NCBI GenBank assembly: GCA_023427545.1
Contig: JAEZBF010000233.1
Coordinates: forward strand, 1 to 13,713
Length of the DNA: 13,713 nt
Direction of reading: 5' to 3'
DNA from: Pseudomonadota bacterium
GTDB lineage: Bacteria > Pseudomonadota > Alphaproteobacteria > Rhizobiales > Devosiaceae
Under the pieces are notes generated by a model. It made no database searches and was not told the DNA's origin. It worked only from the letters and a program-made list of their open reading frames with translations. A program made the position numbers and the translations under genes. This document shows positions 1-6,101 of the stretch, one piece after another; position 1 is the first letter of the stretch, and every line of letters begins with the position of its first letter.

Positions 1-307
1 TGGCGCCCCCTGGTGACGCCAGCGTGCCCTCGATCCCGCCGGTACGAATCGCAACGTTCATGTCGCGCTCGGTGCCGAGCTGGGAAGAGGGGAAGACCTC
101 GATCTTGACGCGATCTCCGGTGGCCGCGGCGACCGATTTAGCTGCAAGCTCCAGTCCGAGCTGGAACTGGTGGGTCGGCGCCAGAACGGGGCCGATGCGG
201 ATGGGCGACTGCTGCGCGAAGGCCAGCGACGGCCCCATCACGGCTCCAGCGGCGAGCGCCGACGAGCCGTATGCCAGCACCTGCCGGCGCGAAAACCTGG
301 TGTTCAT
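1..307 (-). CDS. TRAP transporter solute-binding protein, DctP family (partial, 3' end off the left edge)
   Basis: The frame is open from an ATG at 307 to the window edge, giving 102 N-terminal residues of a protein usually about 320-340 aa. It is a periplasmic solute receptor for a TRAP (sodium-driven, ATP-independent) transporter. Residues 1-32 form a Tat-like signal peptide: SRRQVL at 6-11, an Ala/Gly-rich core, and likely cleavage after AFA (29-31). The mature start, a THQF segment near 45-48, and VFPSSQLG (71-78) followed by E80 are typical of the DctP family. A strong Shine-Dalgarno, GGGAGGAGG, lies just upstream and fixes the start. It is divergent from the rhamnose-mutarotase homologue, suggesting a sugar or sugar-acid ligand. 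The membrane subunits would lie outside the window to the left. The family call is firm; the ligand is unknown. Confidence 0.85.
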   Translation of the reverse strand, partial: MNTRFSRRQVLAYGSSALAAGAVMGPSLAFAQQSPIRIGPVLAPTHQFQLGLELAAKSVAAATGDRVKIEVFPSSQLGTERDMNVAIRTGGIEGTLASPGGA

Positions 308-356
308 GGATCCTCCTCCCAAAGCTTGTTGACGGCGAAATTCTTGATTATTGATG

Positions 357-366
357 TTTGATCAAA
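357..366. promoter_or_regulatory. Palindrome TTTGATCAAA, candidate operator
   Basis: A perfect 10-bp palindrome lies in the divergent region between the TRAP receptor and the mutarotase gene. It is flanked by GATG on the left (353-356) and, after one extra T, CATC on the right (368-371), so the symmetry continues imperfectly. It covers the proposed -10 of the TRAP gene. This suits a dimeric repressor, for example of the GntR type, but no such regulator is encoded in the window. Confidence 0.45.
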
Positions 367-389
367 TCATCGGTTTGCGCCTTTGGCAA
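361..389 (-). promoter_or_regulatory. Candidate sigma70-type promoter of the TRAP receptor gene
   Basis: On the minus strand TTGCCA (384-389) is separated by 17 bp from TTTGAT (361-366). Five of six -35 bases and four of six -10 bases match consensus. Transcription would start near 354, leaving a leader of roughly 45 nt before the ATG at 307. The -10 lies within the TTTGATCAAA palindrome, so binding there would block RNA polymerase. Confidence 0.4.
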
Positions 390-427
390 GCCGTGTTCAT
401 GCAGCCCAATGAGGGGGAAGGCAGCAG

Positions 428-772
428 ATGCACATCGATCCGAATGCGACAGGCGCCTTCGTCCTCAAGGTCAAGCCGGGCATGGCGGCCGAGTACAGGC
501 GCCGACATGACGCGCTCTGGCCCGAGATGCGCGAGGCGCTCCTGGCGCAGGGGATCGTCTACTACGAGATCTACTTTCACGAGGATTCGGGGCTGCTCTT
601 CGCCCATACGATCCGCTCGGCTGCCTACGACACCAGCCTGCCCGAGGCGCCGGCGATCACGCGCTGGCGAGAGCATATGAAAGACATCATGCAGCTCGAG
701 GGCGACCGCGCCTACCGGCGCGTGCTGGAACGCGTGTTCCTGCTCGATGCGCAGGATGAAGCGGCGGAGTAG
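428..772 (+). CDS. rhaM: L-rhamnose mutarotase family protein (RhaM/RhaU-like)
   Basis: This 114-aa protein matches the dimeric alpha/beta-barrel mutarotases that interconvert the alpha and beta anomers of L-rhamnose in the cytoplasm. E. coli RhaM is about 104 aa. FVLKVKPG (11-18) is followed by EYRRRHDALWPEM (22-34), whose H27 aligns with catalytic H22 of E. coli RhaM; Y46 aligns with Y41. RW at 78-79 lies in the conserved C-terminal helix. The start is preceded by GGGGGAAG, about 7 nt upstream. The only sugar-related neighbour on this side is the divergent TRAP receptor; no other rhamnose gene (isomerase, kinase, aldolase) is visible, so the substrate could be another 6-deoxy sugar such as L-fucose. 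It ends 25 bp before the convergent nagB-like gene and probably belongs to a different locus from the ABC/nag genes. Confidence 0.85.
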   Translation: MHIDPNATGAFVLKVKPGMAAEYRRRHDALWPEMREALLAQGIVYYEIYFHEDSGLLFAHTIRSAAYDTSLPEAPAITRWREHMKDIMQLEGDRAYRRVLERVFLLDAQDEAAE

Positions 773-788
773 CGTCGGACGTTACCGG

Positions 789-800
789 TAGCGGCCGCTA
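789..800. terminator. 12-bp perfect palindrome between convergent genes, possible weak bidirectional terminator
   Basis: TAGCGGCCGCTA lies between the mutarotase stop (772) and the nagB-like stop; its last three bases are the nagB-like stop codon read on the other strand. It is preceded by a second small palindrome, TACCGGTA (783-790). There is no spacer loop and no T-run, so it is a poor match to an intrinsic terminator. No better termination signal is seen in this 25-bp gap. Confidence 0.25.
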
Positions 801-1550
801 GCGCGTTGCGGTGGCGCGCTCCAGCAAGCTTGCCGCCGCTCCGTCGAGATGGATGCTGACGTTGGGGTGTTGCTGGACGATCGAGGCCGGATACTGCGGC
901 GTAACCGGCCCTTCGAGCGCGTGCTTGACGGCCAGGGCCTTGCGCTCGTCGGAAACGGCGAGGACGAGCTTGTTGCTCTTCATCATCTGCCGGATGCTCA
1001 TCGAGACGGCGCGGGTCGGAACGGCCTCGAAGCTTTCGAACCACCCCTCCCCCAGCTGCTGGCGGCGACAGGCCTCGTCGAGGTTCACGATCAGATAAGG
1101 CGCAGTCGTCTCGAAGTCGGCCGGGGGATCGTTGAAGGCGAGGTGGCAGTTCTCGCCGACGCCGGCGAAGCAGACGGCGATCTCGCGGTCCCGGATGCGG
1201 GCGCTGACGCGCGCAACTTCAGCCTCGATGTCCTGGGCGTCGCCATTGACCATGACGAACTCCCCAAGGGTGGGAATGCGATCGACGACGCGCTCCTGGA
1301 GATAGCGGCGGAAGCTGGCTGGGTGCGCGACGGAAAGCCCGACATATTCATCGAGGTGGAAGGCGGTGACACGGGACCAATCGATATCCTCGCGCACAAG
1401 GACGTCGAGCATCTCGAACTGGCTTGCGCCGGTGGCGAGAACGACGTTGGCACGACCGTCGCGCGTGATCGCCGACCTGATCGCCGCAGCGCCCTCCTGC
1501 GCCGCGGCGGCGCCAAGTGCGAGCTTACTGGGGTGAATGGTGATCTGCAT
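798..1550 (-). CDS. nagB: Glucosamine-6-phosphate deaminase/isomerase family protein (NagB-like, variant active site)
   Basis: This 250-aa protein has the size and fold signatures of NagB, which converts glucosamine-6-P to fructose-6-P plus ammonia. Phosphate-loop segment LATGAS is at 38-43 and FHLDEYVGL at 64-72; D67 aligns with the E. coli general base D72. The usual active-site GxxDGHIAFNEP reads GVGENCHLAFNDP (130-142): H136 matches E. coli H143, but D141 becomes N134 and E148 becomes D141. A DEACRRQQLGEGWF segment (158-171) marks a known divergent NagB subfamily, not a decayed gene. The ribosome site is weak (CGGAA, about 6 nt upstream). A LacI-type operator lies about 50 bp upstream, just after the AGE gene, so it may be transcribed with that operon or from its own weak promoter. 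The deaminase family is firm; GlcN-6-P as substrate is likely but unproven. Confidence 0.85.
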   Translation of the reverse strand: MQITIHPSKLALGAAAAQEGAAAIRSAITRDGRANVVLATGASQFEMLDVLVREDIDWSRVTAFHLDEYVGLSVAHPASFRRYLQERVVDRIPTLGEFVMVNGDAQDIEAEVARVSARIRDREIAVCFAGVGENCHLAFNDPPADFETTAPYLIVNLDEACRRQQLGEGWFESFEAVPTRAVSMSIRQMMKSNKLVLAVSDERKALAVKHALEGPVTPQYPASIVQQHPNVSIHLDGAAASLLERATATR

Positions 1551-1598
1551 TCGCGTTCCGAGGTTGTCGTCGTGGAGGTAGCGGCTTGTTGATCAGCC

Positions 1599-1612
1599 TG
1601 CAACCGGTTGCA
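1599..1612. promoter_or_regulatory. LacI-family operator, copy 1 (upstream of nagB-like gene)
   Basis: TGCAACCGGTTGCA is a perfect 14-bp palindrome with the central CpG typical of LacI-family sites. The same word recurs at 6081 and 9360. It begins 8 nt downstream of the AGE stop codon and lies about 50 bp before the nagB-like start. Unlike the other two copies it is not flanked by a good TTGAC-type -35, so it may be an auxiliary or internal site, or may control a weak promoter. Confidence 0.8.
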
Positions 1613-1619
1613 GATAGTT

Positions 1620-2861
1620 CTAGGTGGCCACGGTCGCCGGCGCGCTGGCCCCGAGAGCATCGGCTACGTGGATCGCGGCCAGCAGGCTCAGGCCGGTGTG
1701 GTAGCCGGGATCGAGATCGGGGGTCGCGGGCACGTAGTCGATTGGGCCCTCCGGCGTCATGGTCTGGAAGGCGACTGCCGGAGAGCCGCGCCAGAACAGG
1801 CCGAAGAACGCTTTGTCCGAGCGCCGCCATGCATCTAGGCTCGCCGGATTCTGCGTGCGCTCGTAGCACAGCGCCGCGGATCGGATGGTTTCGGGCAGCG
1901 ACCACCACGGGCAGAGCGGGTTGAGCACCTCGCCGGTCCGGGTGGAGACAATCAGCGCAATGCCAGGGCCGACGAACCCGGTGCGGAAGGACGCCACGAG
2001 AATGCTCTCGAGCTGGCGCACCAAGTCCGGAGCGGCGTCGGCCGGCAGGTGGTCGAGAGCGAAACCGACGAACTCGATGCCATGGCCGACATTGCAGGTC
2101 TCTTCGCCGGGAACGTTGGCGAGGAGCTGCGAGCGCGACTCGAAGTGCTTGGCCAGCACGTGCGCGATGAAGCGATCGGCGTAGCCGCACTCGCCGGGAA
2201 AGCCGAGCCGACGTAGCAGGCCGGCGGCGCCGAGTGCAATCATACGTGGCCCGAAGTCGTTCGGCTGGCGGGCGAGTTCGTCGCGAGAGAGCTGCCGGCG
2301 CTCCTCGATCTGGAAGCGGCCATCTTCGATCGCCGCGACGACCTGCCGAAAGTACGCGAGGTGCCGCTCGATGTCCGTGGCCCGGCCCAGCCGCACAGCG
2401 GCGGCGACCAAGCCTTTGGCAACGAAGGTATCGGCGTAGGTGTAGATGTCGCCGGCCGGGACCTGCGGCTGGATGCGGCCCTCGGCATCCGGGTAGACCG
2501 GCGCAAGGTCAGCGTCGTAGGTGAAGTAGGCGTGACCGTCGCGCGACTGCAGAGCGTTGAGCGCGTCGTAAAGGGTTGCCACGGCGGCATCGAGTTGCGC
2601 TGCGAGCGCGGGGTCGGAATGCTCGAAGAACGCGGCGTGGGTGACCAGTGACTCGAGTCCGCGGCCCTGGATCCAGCCGTAGATGTAGTTCGGCGCGCGG
2701 TGACCATCTGCCGCGGTGTAGTCGGTCAGTGTGACGGGGTGCAGCTTGGTGTTGAGGAAACGCCCGAGAAGCGGCGGGCGCGCGAGCATCCAGCGCAGCG
2801 TAGCCGCATTAGCCGCGGCATAGCGCTCGCGTGCAGCCGTCAGAAAAGACTGGTCAATCAC
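1620..2861 (-). CDS. N-acylglucosamine 2-epimerase (AGE) family protein
   Basis: This 413-aa (alpha/alpha)6-barrel protein belongs to the family that epimerises sugars at C2 (GlcNAc/ManNAc, glucose/mannose) or isomerises them; typical length is 390-420 aa. Visible marks are QGRGLE (65-70, conserved Arg R67), a NVGHGIEF segment (257-264) with H260 and E263 in place of the usual GHxxE, PWWSLPET (318-325) with E324, and YHTG (387-390) with H388 near the second catalytic His of the family. The start is GTG: the frame runs open further upstream, but GTGA at 2858-2861 overlaps the permease stop, giving translational coupling, and homology begins there. It is the last gene of the binding-protein/permease operon, so it probably makes the first or second change to the imported sugar. 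Substrate not determined. Confidence 0.8.
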   Translation of the reverse strand: MIDQSFLTAARERYAAANAATLRWMLARPPLLGRFLNTKLHPVTLTDYTAADGHRAPNYIYGWIQGRGLESLVTHAAFFEHSDPALAAQLDAAVATLYDALNALQSRDGHAYFTYDADLAPVYPDAEGRIQPQVPAGDIYTYADTFVAKGLVAAAVRLGRATDIERHLAYFRQVVAAIEDGRFQIEERRQLSRDELARQPNDFGPRMIALGAAGLLRRLGFPGECGYADRFIAHVLAKHFESRSQLLANVPGEETCNVGHGIEFVGFALDHLPADAAPDLVRQLESILVASFRTGFVGPGIALIVSTRTGEVLNPLCPWWSLPETIRSAALCYERTQNPASLDAWRRSDKAFFGLFWRGSPAVAFQTMTPEGPIDYVPATPDLDPGYHTGLSLLAAIHVADALGASAPATVAT

Positions 2862-3745
2862 TCTTTGAGTCCGGTGCTGGCGACGCCTTGGACGAAATTT
2901 CGGCGCAGGATTACGAAGATGGTGATGGAGGGAATGAGGACCAGCGCCGAAGCGGCGCTGAGGCGTCCGAGGTCGACGGTGAAGCCGGTCTGGAAGAGCG
3001 CGAGGCCGACTTCGATCGTGTAGCTCTCGCTCTTGCTGGCAACGATCAGCGGCCAGGCGAAGGCGGTCCACGCCTGGAAGAAGGCGAGGACGCCGAGCGC
3101 TCCGAGTGCGCCGCGCAGCAGCGGCAGGACGATGCGGAAGAAGATCCAGAACTCCCCTGCCCCATCGATGCGCGCGGCTTCGATGAGTTCGTCGGGAATG
3201 GAGTGCAGGACGTTCTGGCGGATAAGGAAGATGCCGAAGCTCATGACGAGGTAGCCGAGCAGCATACCCCAAGTCGTGTTCAGCAAGCCCAACGCCTGCG
3301 CCTGGAAGTATAGTGGGATCATGTAGACATCGAACGGCACGATGGCCGTCGCGAGGATGACGAAGAAAATTACCGTCAGCGACTTGAAGCGGAACTTCGC
3401 GAGAATGTAGCCGGCAATCGACGATGTCGCGAGGATGGCGATCGAGGACGAAACGGCGAAAACGAGGCTGTTGCCGATCCAGCGGAGCAGCGGCGTATCG
3501 GCGAGCACCGCCTGGAAGTTGGCGAGAGTTGGGTTGTTCGGAATGATCGTCGGCGGCCAGCTGAGGATCTCCTGCGGCGTCTTGAAGCCGTTGGAAACGA
3601 GGAAGAGGAGAGGAAGGAGCATGAGGCAGCTGATGAGCAGCAAAACCATGTCGATGGCGCCGTCTACCAGCTTGCGACGGGTCCGGCCGGCCCTCGCCGA
3701 CGCCTGGCTGGCCGACAGCTTGGCCGATTGTGCCTCTGCGGTCAT
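2858..3745 (-). CDS. Carbohydrate ABC transporter permease, MalG-type (CUT1)
   Basis: This 295-aa inner-membrane protein has six predicted hydrophobic segments after a charged N-terminal tail of about 28 residues. The cytoplasmic EAA loop, EAARIDGAGEFWIFFRIVLP (189-208), docks on the ATPase; this motif and the short, MalG-like periplasmic start (SNGFKTPQEI, 51-60) place it as the second permease of a CUT1 sugar importer. Its ATG overlaps the stop of the first permease (ATGA, 3742-3745) and its stop overlaps the GTG of the AGE gene, so the three genes are translationally coupled. No ATP-binding subunit is encoded in the window; CUT1 systems often share an MsmK/UgpC-type ATPase encoded elsewhere. 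Confidence 0.93.
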   Translation of the reverse strand: MTAEAQSAKLSASQASARAGRTRRKLVDGAIDMVLLLISCLMLLPLLFLVSNGFKTPQEILSWPPTIIPNNPTLANFQAVLADTPLLRWIGNSLVFAVSSSIAILATSSIAGYILAKFRFKSLTVIFFVILATAIVPFDVYMIPLYFQAQALGLLNTTWGMLLGYLVMSFGIFLIRQNVLHSIPDELIEAARIDGAGEFWIFFRIVLPLLRGALGALGVLAFFQAWTAFAWPLIVASKSESYTIEVGLALFQTGFTVDLGRLSAASALVLIPSITIFVILRRNFVQGVASTGLKE

Positions 3746-4629
3746 CGTGCGCCCCTTTCCCGCAGGATCGAGAACTGCACGAGGGTGAGGATCAGGACGA
3801 TCAGCAGCAGGACCACGGCTTCCGATGCGGCGTAGCCGACGCGGTAGTTGCGGAAGCTGTTCTCGAGCATGTCGAGCACCAGCACGCGGACCTGCCGGCC
3901 CGGCGCGCCCTGTGCGTCAGACGCGAGGACGAAGGCCTGGGCGTAGACGTTGAAGGCCGAGACCAGCGTCACGACAGAGACGTAGAGCGTGATCGGCTTG
4001 AGCAGCGGGATCGAGATCAGCCAGAAGGACTGCCGTCCGGTGGCCCCGTCGAGCCGCGCCGCCTCGAATAGCGAGACCGGCAGGCTCTTGAACCCCACGA
4101 GATAGATGAGGACGGCGTAGCCGAGCGCCTGCCAGGAGCAGAGCACGATGACGCAGATGACGGACAGAACCGGGTCGAAGAGCCACGCCTGCGGACTGAT
4201 GCCGAAGAGGCCGAGGAAGGCGTTGAGCGGACCTAGCTTGGCATCGAAGATCCACTTCCACGCCATGGCCGCAGGCACGAGCGAGACGACGTGCGGGATG
4301 AAGACGGCCGTCTCGAAGAAGCCGGCAAAGCGCGACTGGGTGCGGTAATGGATCAACCCGGCGATGATGAGCGCCAATGGGATGGTAATGACCAGGACGC
4401 CGAAGGCGATGATCGACGTGTTCTTGAGCGCTTCGAGGAACAGCCGGTCGCGGCTCAGCTCAATGAAGTTCGCAAAGCCGATGAACGGCTTGTTCTTGGA
4501 GAGGATATCCCACTTGTGCAGGCTCAGCCGCAGGGTTTCCCATATGGGGAACAGGCGGACCCAGGCGAAGATCGCCAGCGTCGGCAGGATGGCCGTCATC
4601 GCAAAAAGCCATTGCCTACGCCGCAGCAT
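3742..4629 (-). CDS. Carbohydrate ABC transporter permease, MalF/UgpA-type (CUT1)
   Basis: This 295-aa inner-membrane protein has a first membrane segment at about 10-28 and several more up to 271-287. The EAA loop is at 189-208 (EAARLDGATGRQ..., then WLISIPLL). It pairs with the MalG-type protein to form the channel. It lacks the extra N-terminal segments and large periplasmic loop of E. coli MalF, as in UgpA-type proteins. A GGGAGGA ribosome site lies a few bases before the ATG. It follows the binding-protein gene after a 77-bp gap that holds two stem-loops, suggesting lower expression than the binding protein, and it overlaps the next permease by 4 bp. Confidence 0.93.
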   Translation of the reverse strand: MLRRRQWLFAMTAILPTLAIFAWVRLFPIWETLRLSLHKWDILSKNKPFIGFANFIELSRDRLFLEALKNTSIIAFGVLVITIPLALIIAGLIHYRTQSRFAGFFETAVFIPHVVSLVPAAMAWKWIFDAKLGPLNAFLGLFGISPQAWLFDPVLSVICVIVLCSWQALGYAVLIYLVGFKSLPVSLFEAARLDGATGRQSFWLISIPLLKPITLYVSVVTLVSAFNVYAQAFVLASDAQGAPGRQVRVLVLDMLENSFRNYRVGYAASEAVVLLLIVLILTLVQFSILRERGAR

Positions 4630-4650
4630 GGGTCCTCCCCGTGGATCGGA

Positions 4651-4669
4651 AGCCGGCGCGGCGCCGGCT
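4651..4669 (-). other. REP-like GC-rich stem-loop between binding-protein and permease genes
   Basis: AGCCGGCG and CGCCGGCT form a perfect 8-bp stem with a 3-nt loop. No T-run follows. Hairpins at this place in sugar ABC operons (as between malE and malF) are known to protect the upstream binding-protein mRNA or to cause partial termination, which helps the binding protein outnumber the permeases. That role here is inferred from position. Confidence 0.55.
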
Positions 4670-4682
4670 CCCGCTAGACGTT

Positions 4683-4696
4683 GCAGCCAAGGCTGC
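4683..4696 (-). other. Second small stem-loop after the binding-protein stop codon
   Basis: GCAGCC and GGCTGC flank a 2-nt AA centre (in practice a 5-bp stem with a 4-nt loop). It lies 10 nt after the binding-protein stop codon at 4707 and 13 bp before the larger hairpin in transcription order. Together they look like a 3'-end stabiliser or attenuator. The stem is short and no T-run follows. Confidence 0.35.
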
Positions 4697-4706
4697 TTGA
4701 GCGGAG

Positions 4707-6020
4707 TTAGCCGCCGAGCCCTTCGCGCTGAAGCAGCCCGTTGATCTCGTCCTGGATCGATTGAAGCACGGCGTCGATGCCGGCGTCGTTATCGACCAGC
4801 GAGGCATCGGCGAAAGCCTGCGTCAGGCGGTCGGCCGTGCGGGTCAGGATTTCTTCAACCGGCCCGATGTTGGGCAGGGTGAAGAACTTGTAGCCCTCGG
4901 GATAATTCACGTAGGCGGCAAAGGCCGGCTTCTTGGACAGCACGCTCGAGTAGTCGAGGCCAAGCCGGTTGGGCAGCCAGCCGACGTTGTCGAGCAGCCA
5001 GACCAGGTTCTCGGGCTCGTTGGTCGCAAGCGCAAAGGCCCAGGCGGCATCGGCCTTCTCGCCCTCTCCCGTGACCCAAAGCGAGACGGGAGCGACGATC
5101 GATCCCGTCGGCAGCGGTGCCGTGGCGTACGGTAGGTCGGGCGACTTGGCCGCGATGTCGCCGATCACCCAGGATTCGCGGATGAACATTGCCGTCTGCT
5201 GGCGCTCGAACGCCTCGGCGTCGGCCGGCATCTCGATGGTGACGACCTTATCCTTCTGGACGTTGTCGATGTACTGCTTGAGCGCCTTGTGTCCGGCTTC
5301 GTTGACGATGTTGGACTTCCACTTGCCGTCGGCGCCCTGCTCGACGAGGTTACCGCCGTACTGGAACATGTTGATCCAGAACTTCTCGGCGATACCCGCG
5401 CCGCCACCCGACAGGCGCATGCTCCAGCCCGAGACCGACGGATTGCCCGAGGCGTCTTTCTGGACCAGCTTCTTGGCGTATTCGCTGAGCTGCTCCATGG
5501 TCTTGGGCGGCTCGGTGAGGCCGGCGGCCTTGAACATTTCGGTGTTGTAGTAGATGGCGCTCTGGCCGCGGAAGAGCGGCACGCCATAGACTTCGCCGTT
5601 GAAGCTCGCAGCGTTCTTGAAGAACTCGCCGAAGTTCGCCGGGTCGTTGACGAAGGTCGCAACGTTCTCGGGGGGCTTGGCGAAGAGATCGTTCTCGAGG
5701 TAGCGCGTCGCCGTCGACGTCGCGAGCTCGATGACTTCCGCCGCCTCTCCGGAGGTGAGGCCGAGCGCGATGCGCTTCTCGTGCTCGCGAAGGGCGATGG
5801 CCTGCACGTTCACCGTGAGATCCGGGTGCTCGGCCTTCATCCCCTCGGCGACGTGCTCGTAGAAGGGCACCATCTCGGGATAGCCGCTCCAGACCGTGAT
5901 TTCGACCGCCGAGGCAGCCGAAGCCGCCAGCAGCGCCGCACCGAAGACCGAGCCGAGCAGGGCTGGGCGGGTAAGCCGCCGATCGAGCCCGTGCGCGGTA
6001 TGTCCATGCCGCTCCGTCAT
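4707..6020 (-). CDS. Sugar ABC transporter substrate-binding protein (SBP family 1, CUT1)
   Basis: This 437-aa periplasmic receptor delivers the sugar to the two downstream permeases. The N-terminus has arginines (about 15-20) before a hydrophobic stretch, with likely cleavage after an ASAASA segment, giving a mature start VEITVWSGYPE. Family marks include the EMVPFYEHVAEGMKAEHPDL region, VYGVPLFRGQSAIYYNTEMF in lobe 1, and the late AAWAFALATNEPEN region. An in-frame ATG 27 codons further up was rejected, since the chosen ATG at 6020 has an AGGGAG site 8-9 nt before it and the upstream stretch is the promoter/operator. It is first in its operon, directly behind a LacI-type operator. Ligand is probably an amino sugar or oligosaccharide, judged only from neighbours. 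Confidence 0.92.
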   Translation of the reverse strand: MTERHGHTAHGLDRRLTRPALLGSVFGAALLAASAASAVEITVWSGYPEMVPFYEHVAEGMKAEHPDLTVNVQAIALREHEKRIALGLTSGEAAEVIELATSTATRYLENDLFAKPPENVATFVNDPANFGEFFKNAASFNGEVYGVPLFRGQSAIYYNTEMFKAAGLTEPPKTMEQLSEYAKKLVQKDASGNPSVSGWSMRLSGGGAGIAEKFWINMFQYGGNLVEQGADGKWKSNIVNEAGHKALKQYIDNVQKDKVVTIEMPADAEAFERQQTAMFIRESWVIGDIAAKSPDLPYATAPLPTGSIVAPVSLWVTGEGEKADAAWAFALATNEPENLVWLLDNVGWLPNRLGLDYSSVLSKKPAFAAYVNYPEGYKFFTLPNIGPVEEILTRTADRLTQAFADASLVDNDAGIDAVLQSIQDEINGLLQREGLGG

Positions 6021-6073
6021 TGCAATCACTCCCTGTCCAATCGCCGTTCCGTTTGGTTTCGGCTTGCGTGAAG

Positions 6074-6101
6074 ACTGTTCTGCAACCGGTTGCGGTGTCA
6101 A
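6074..6101 (-). promoter_or_regulatory. Promoter of the ABC transporter operon
   Basis: On the minus strand a perfect TTGACA (6096-6101) is followed after 16 bp by AACAGT (6074-6079), or after 17 bp by ACAGTC. The LacI-type operator fills the spacer. The -35 overlaps the TGA stop of the upstream ceramidase-family gene (6098-6100), so this operon restarts transcription exactly where operon A ends. The leader to the ATG at 6020 would be about 45 nt. Confidence 0.65.
6081..6094. promoter_or_regulatory. LacI-family operator, copy 2 (ABC operon)
   Basis: TGCAACCGGTTGCG differs from copies 1 and 3 only at the last base. It lies between the -35 and -10 of the ABC operon promoter, where a bound repressor would exclude RNA polymerase. 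It is about 60 bp before the binding-protein start. Confidence 0.85.

Noticed and set aside
798..1550. Reading the altered NagB active site as a decayed gene
   Set aside because: The frame is full length with intact fold motifs, and the DEACRRQQ-type segment belongs to a known divergent subfamily.
849..1592. Plus-strand 247-codon open frame
   Set aside because: Antisense of the nagB-like gene, without family motifs.
1620..3272. AGE-family gene as a 550-codon open frame
   Set aside because: The part beyond 2861 lies inside the permease gene in another frame and encodes Arg/Pro/His-rich nonsense. The GTG at 2861 with the 4-bp overlap fits the family length.
5289..6071. Plus-strand 260-codon open frame
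   Set aside because: Antisense of the binding-protein gene, rich in Glu/Arg/Val repeats typical of shadow frames.
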